This document shows, piece after piece, positions 36,608 through 38,427 of a DNA stretch of 38,427 nucleotides. Source of the stretch: CAZCTC01 sp964501335 (lineage in GTDB: Bacteria; Chloroflexota; Anaerolineae; B4-G1; SLSP01); the NCBI GenBank assembly GCA_964501335.1, contig CAZCTC010000073.1, forward strand, positions 1 through 38,427, given 5' to 3'. Position numbers and translations under genes: made by a program. The notes under the pieces were generated by a model that saw nothing but the letters and a program-made list of their open reading frames with translations, made no database searches and had not been told where the DNA came from. Position 1 is the stretch's first letter, and the number at the start of each line of letters is the position of its first letter.

Positions 36608-37266
36608 CTTGCCTCCTTATACACTGTCTGTAAAAATAAATCACCCCTGAAATTACACCCCTAAGGAATAGAAGCTTAATAATTGCACTTCATGGCAAGT
36701 GCCCGAGTTGGAATCATTAGATAGAAGAAAAAATCCCTTACTCTTAAAATTAATAATATTGACAAAGCCTGGATTAAATAAAAAGACCGAAGACAGTTGT
36801 TGGGTTATTTAAGCCGACAGAATCCGGGAGTGGACATGAACTTTTATTAGTATAGCACAAAAAACAGAGAAAGTTACAAAAAATTAATATTTTTATAAAA
36901 ATATAAGTAATTTAAAGTATTCTGCGGAACATTAAAAATTACGCAAGCTGCAAAAGTACATTTCCAAACACTAAGGTTACCCCCATTGTTTGGACCACTA
37001 CGAGGTTAGAATAAAGTGGAAAGCAGGTGTTAACCTGACCCTGGTGCAATTAGAAACCGAAATCCTTAAAAGGCCGGATTGCAACTAAATTCTTACCGTA
37101 ACTGCTAAATTCAAACAGGCTCCTTCGTTTGGGGGAGCCTGTTTTGTCGGTTTGATATCTGGCCTCGATTCGCTGCCATTCAGGATGCCTTGCCATGAAG
37201 TCCTGCCGTCGGCAGGGCGGTAAGGGAGAGGGGGGATGAAAGGGGGTGGGGGTTAAACGGCGATTA
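36608..37266. other. A/T-rich intergenic region
   Basis: About 660 bp between the secreted-protein gene and the small ORF at 37267. I see no gene. It is strongly A/T-rich up to about 37000 and probably holds the promoter of the secreted-protein gene, but no -35/-10 pair stands out. A terminator-like hairpin lies at 37113-37144. Confidence 0.6.
37113..37144 (+). terminator. Terminator-like hairpin
   Basis: An 11-bp stem (AAACAGGCTCC with GGAGCCTGTTT) and a loop of about 10 nt, followed by TG. No plus-strand gene lies just upstream; on the minus strand the second arm runs into AAATTCAAAC... so it is ambiguous which transcript, if any, it ends. Confidence 0.55.
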
Positions 37267-37593
37267 TTACGGTCTCCCTATCACCGCCTGGACCTCGATG
37301 ACCGGGATCGGAACTGCCGTGTGTACCTCCGAGCTATAGCCCGCGGCGCACCACACCATCTTCCCTGAGTTGACCACCACCTTCCACGAGATGTAGAACC
37401 ATTCCGTTGATCCGTAATCCCGCAGGTCCACCGGGGTCCAACCCAGGAAGTGCCGGACCCATTCCACTTTGTCCTCGCCGATCTTGCCGTACCACTCGCT
37501 GCGCTCGCCGGGCTGATTGCAGATCCCGGGCGGAGCGGTGCTGGCCCTCACCCCCGCCCTCTTCCTTATTTTGTTTTCTGGAGCCGTGGCCAT
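37267..37593 (-). CDS. Small hypothetical protein downstream of the intron
   Basis: Up to 108 residues. The first ~28 residues (Lys/Arg/Ala-rich) lie in CCCTC-rich repeat-like DNA and are doubtful. From about residue 29 the sequence looks like a real folded protein: SEWYGKIGEDKVEWVRHFLG, WTPVDLRDYG, WFYISWKVVVNSGKMVWCAA. I do not recognise it. It may be the remainder of a gene cut by the group II intron upstream. The gap 37594-37743 contains only G/C-rich repeat-like sequence. Confidence 0.4.
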   Translation of the reverse strand: MATAPENKIRKRAGVRASTAPPGICNQPGERSEWYGKIGEDKVEWVRHFLGWTPVDLRDYGSTEWFYISWKVVVNSGKMVWCAAGYSSEVHTAVPIPVIEVQAVIGRP

Positions 37594-37743
37594 TGTATGA
37601 GACCTGTTGTTAAGTCGATTGCGCCGGTCGTGTGGAAGGGAGAGGGGGCCGGAGTTTTGTTCCCCCCTCGCCCTCTCGCCGGGCTCGGGGTGAGACTGAA
37701 AGACGAATCCAGTTGGCGCGCGTTGGAGCTGGACGACAAAACA

Positions 37744-37815
37744 GTCGAGGTAGAGATAGCCCTTGCGGACTCCCCCCTCACAGATCCGGGCGAGCGGAAT
37801 TACCGCACCCGGCTC
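37744..37815 (-). ncRNA. Group II intron 3' end (domains V and VI)
   Basis: On the minus strand, domain V spans 37815-37783: GAGCCGGGTGCGGTAATTCC, then GCTCGCCCGGATC. It makes the usual two-part hairpin with a GAGCC/GGATC base and a GGTAATTCC tip. Domain VI follows (GTGAGGGGGGAGTCCGCAAG, GGCTATCTCTACC). The intron probably ends near 37744 in TCGAC; the exact splice base is uncertain. It lies just downstream of the maturase gene, as expected. Confidence 0.8.
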
Positions 37816-37825
37816 TTGCCTTGAG

Positions 37826-38427
37826 TCAAACGTGGATTCGTTGACTCGGATAAGGTTGGCATGTTTTGGGTTCGGGTATCCATCGAGAGCAGATTTCCGT
37901 CATTTGCTCCCAGGTGATCTTCTTCTTTTGGCTCCGGCGGCACAGGACTTTATACCAATGGTTGACCAGCTCATTTCTGAACCAGGCCATCGCCTTGATA
38001 TTTCGAGGAACTCCATAGTATTGATAGTGTCCCTGAATCACGGCCCTGAGCCATCGCCCTTGCTCCGGGATGGGGTCATGCATCCGTTGCTTGAGTGCGG
38101 CCTTGAGTAGTTTGACCTTCGCTTTCATCCGGTTGCGCATGGTTTGTCGTAGGACCGTGAACTGTCCGTTCTTCTTCTTGGAACAACTATGCGTGAATCC
38201 CAGAAAGTTGAAAGTCTCCGGTTTACCTTCCCCTCGCTGCCTTCGTTCCTGCTCCGCTTGCCGTCCAAACTCGATTAACCGGGTTTTGTCCTTGTGCAGC
38301 TGGAGCCCGAATTTCTGCAAGCGTTCGGTTAGCTCTCTCTGGAAGCGTTCCGCTTCGGCCTGGTAGGTAAATCCCATGACAAAGTAGGGTAGGCAGCCAG
38401 CGCCCAGCTTGACCTGTGTTTCCAACT
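37826..38427 (-). CDS. Group II intron reverse transcriptase/maturase, C-terminal part
   Basis: About 199 residues, open at the window edge. It covers the last RT blocks and thumb (RFQRELTERLQKFGLQLHKD, KTRLIEFGR, FNFLGFTHSCSKKKNGQF) and the complete X/maturase domain (GRWLRAVIQGHYQYYGVPRN, WYKVLCRRSQKKKITWEQM, SRWIPEPK). It ends in SQRIHV without an HNH endonuclease domain. Where YADD should precede FVMGF the sequence reads CLPYFVMGF, so the catalytic aspartates are absent or frame-shifted in this copy. It may still aid splicing, or it may be dead. Domain V/VI lie just beyond the stop. Confidence 0.85.
   Translation of the reverse strand, partial: LETQVKLGAGCLPYFVMGFTYQAEAERFQRELTERLQKFGLQLHKDKTRLIEFGRQAEQERRQRGEGKPETFNFLGFTHSCSKKKNGQFTVLRQTMRNRMKAKVKLLKAALKQRMHDPIPEQGRWLRAVIQGHYQYYGVPRNIKAMAWFRNELVNHWYKVLCRRSQKKKITWEQMTEICSRWIPEPKTCQPYPSQRIHV

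Noticed and set aside
37407..37844. Plus-strand frames over the group II intron 3' end
   Set aside because: They are antisense to domain V/VI and to CCCTC-rich repeats, with no protein-like pattern.

Overview
The window looks like a piece of a Chloroflexota (Anaerolineae-like) chromosome. This is an inference from gene content: CUT1 sugar transporters with lipoprotein binding proteins, a fused MacB-type exporter permease, a very large secreted protein ending in a YLPIVL-type tail that I associate with Chloroflexota exoproteins, and a sugar-phosphate type microcompartment locus. No rRNA, tRNA or CRISPR array was seen.

Layout. 0.4-1.2 kb: an ABC-2 permease (+). 1.3-3.4 kb: an orphan AAA+ ATPase of the contractile-injection-system type (-). 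3.9-9.2 kb: a minus-strand operon of TetR regulator, double MacB/FtsX permease, membrane-fusion lipoprotein and ABC ATPase, preceded by a perfect TetR-type operator. 9.6-10.6 kb: an esterase (-). 11.1-11.8 kb: a Schlafen/AlbA_2 protein (+). 12.1-15.2 kb: a carbohydrate ABC transporter without its own ATPase (-), with a promoter near 15.9 kb and a long leader. 16.1-18.2 kb: a beta-propeller lipoprotein. 18.3-19.5 kb: an unknown membrane protein and a small XRE regulator.

19.7-26.7 kb holds the main functional system: a bacterial microcompartment operon of the sugar-phosphate-utilising (SPU) kind. It encodes a RpiB-like isomerase, a DeoC aldolase, an acylating aldehyde dehydrogenase, one BMC-H, one tandem-domain BMC-T and three BMC-P shell proteins, an EutJ-like protein, a putative cargo/scaffold protein and a small terminal ORF, closed by a strong terminator. 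The likely chemistry is cleavage of deoxyribose-5-phosphate to glyceraldehyde-3-phosphate and acetaldehyde, then oxidation of acetaldehyde to acetyl-CoA inside the shell. Oddities: the RpiB-like protein has Asp where E. coli RpiB has its catalytic Cys, and DeoC carries a four-cysteine N-terminal segment.

26.9-27.5 kb: a HAD hydrolase. 28.0-31.6 kb: an OYE-type flavoenzyme and a decarboxylase-like amidohydrolase (-), divergent from a TetR regulator. 31.6-31.8 kb: a recombinase remnant. 32.4-36.6 kb: a visibly A/T-richer gene for a 1410-residue secreted peptidase/lipase-like multidomain protein. 37.3-38.4 kb: a small ORF and the 3' end of a group II intron whose reverse transcriptase lacks the YADD motif.

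The most unusual structure is a dispersed intergenic repeat of about 165-200 bp, present in about 13 copies between 0.2 and 32.1 kb and absent afterwards. Copies share a conserved body, ends related to CGACCTGTGCGGTT and, in the best cases, 8-10 bp target duplications. Every complete copy carries a 36-38 nt hairpin (16-17 bp stem, 4-nt loop). The stem sequence changes from copy to copy with both arms changing together, and the loop/stem core occurs in either orientation relative to the body (TCTG five times, CAGA five times). A second, BIME-like paired-hairpin repeat occurs three times and once interrupts a copy of the first family.
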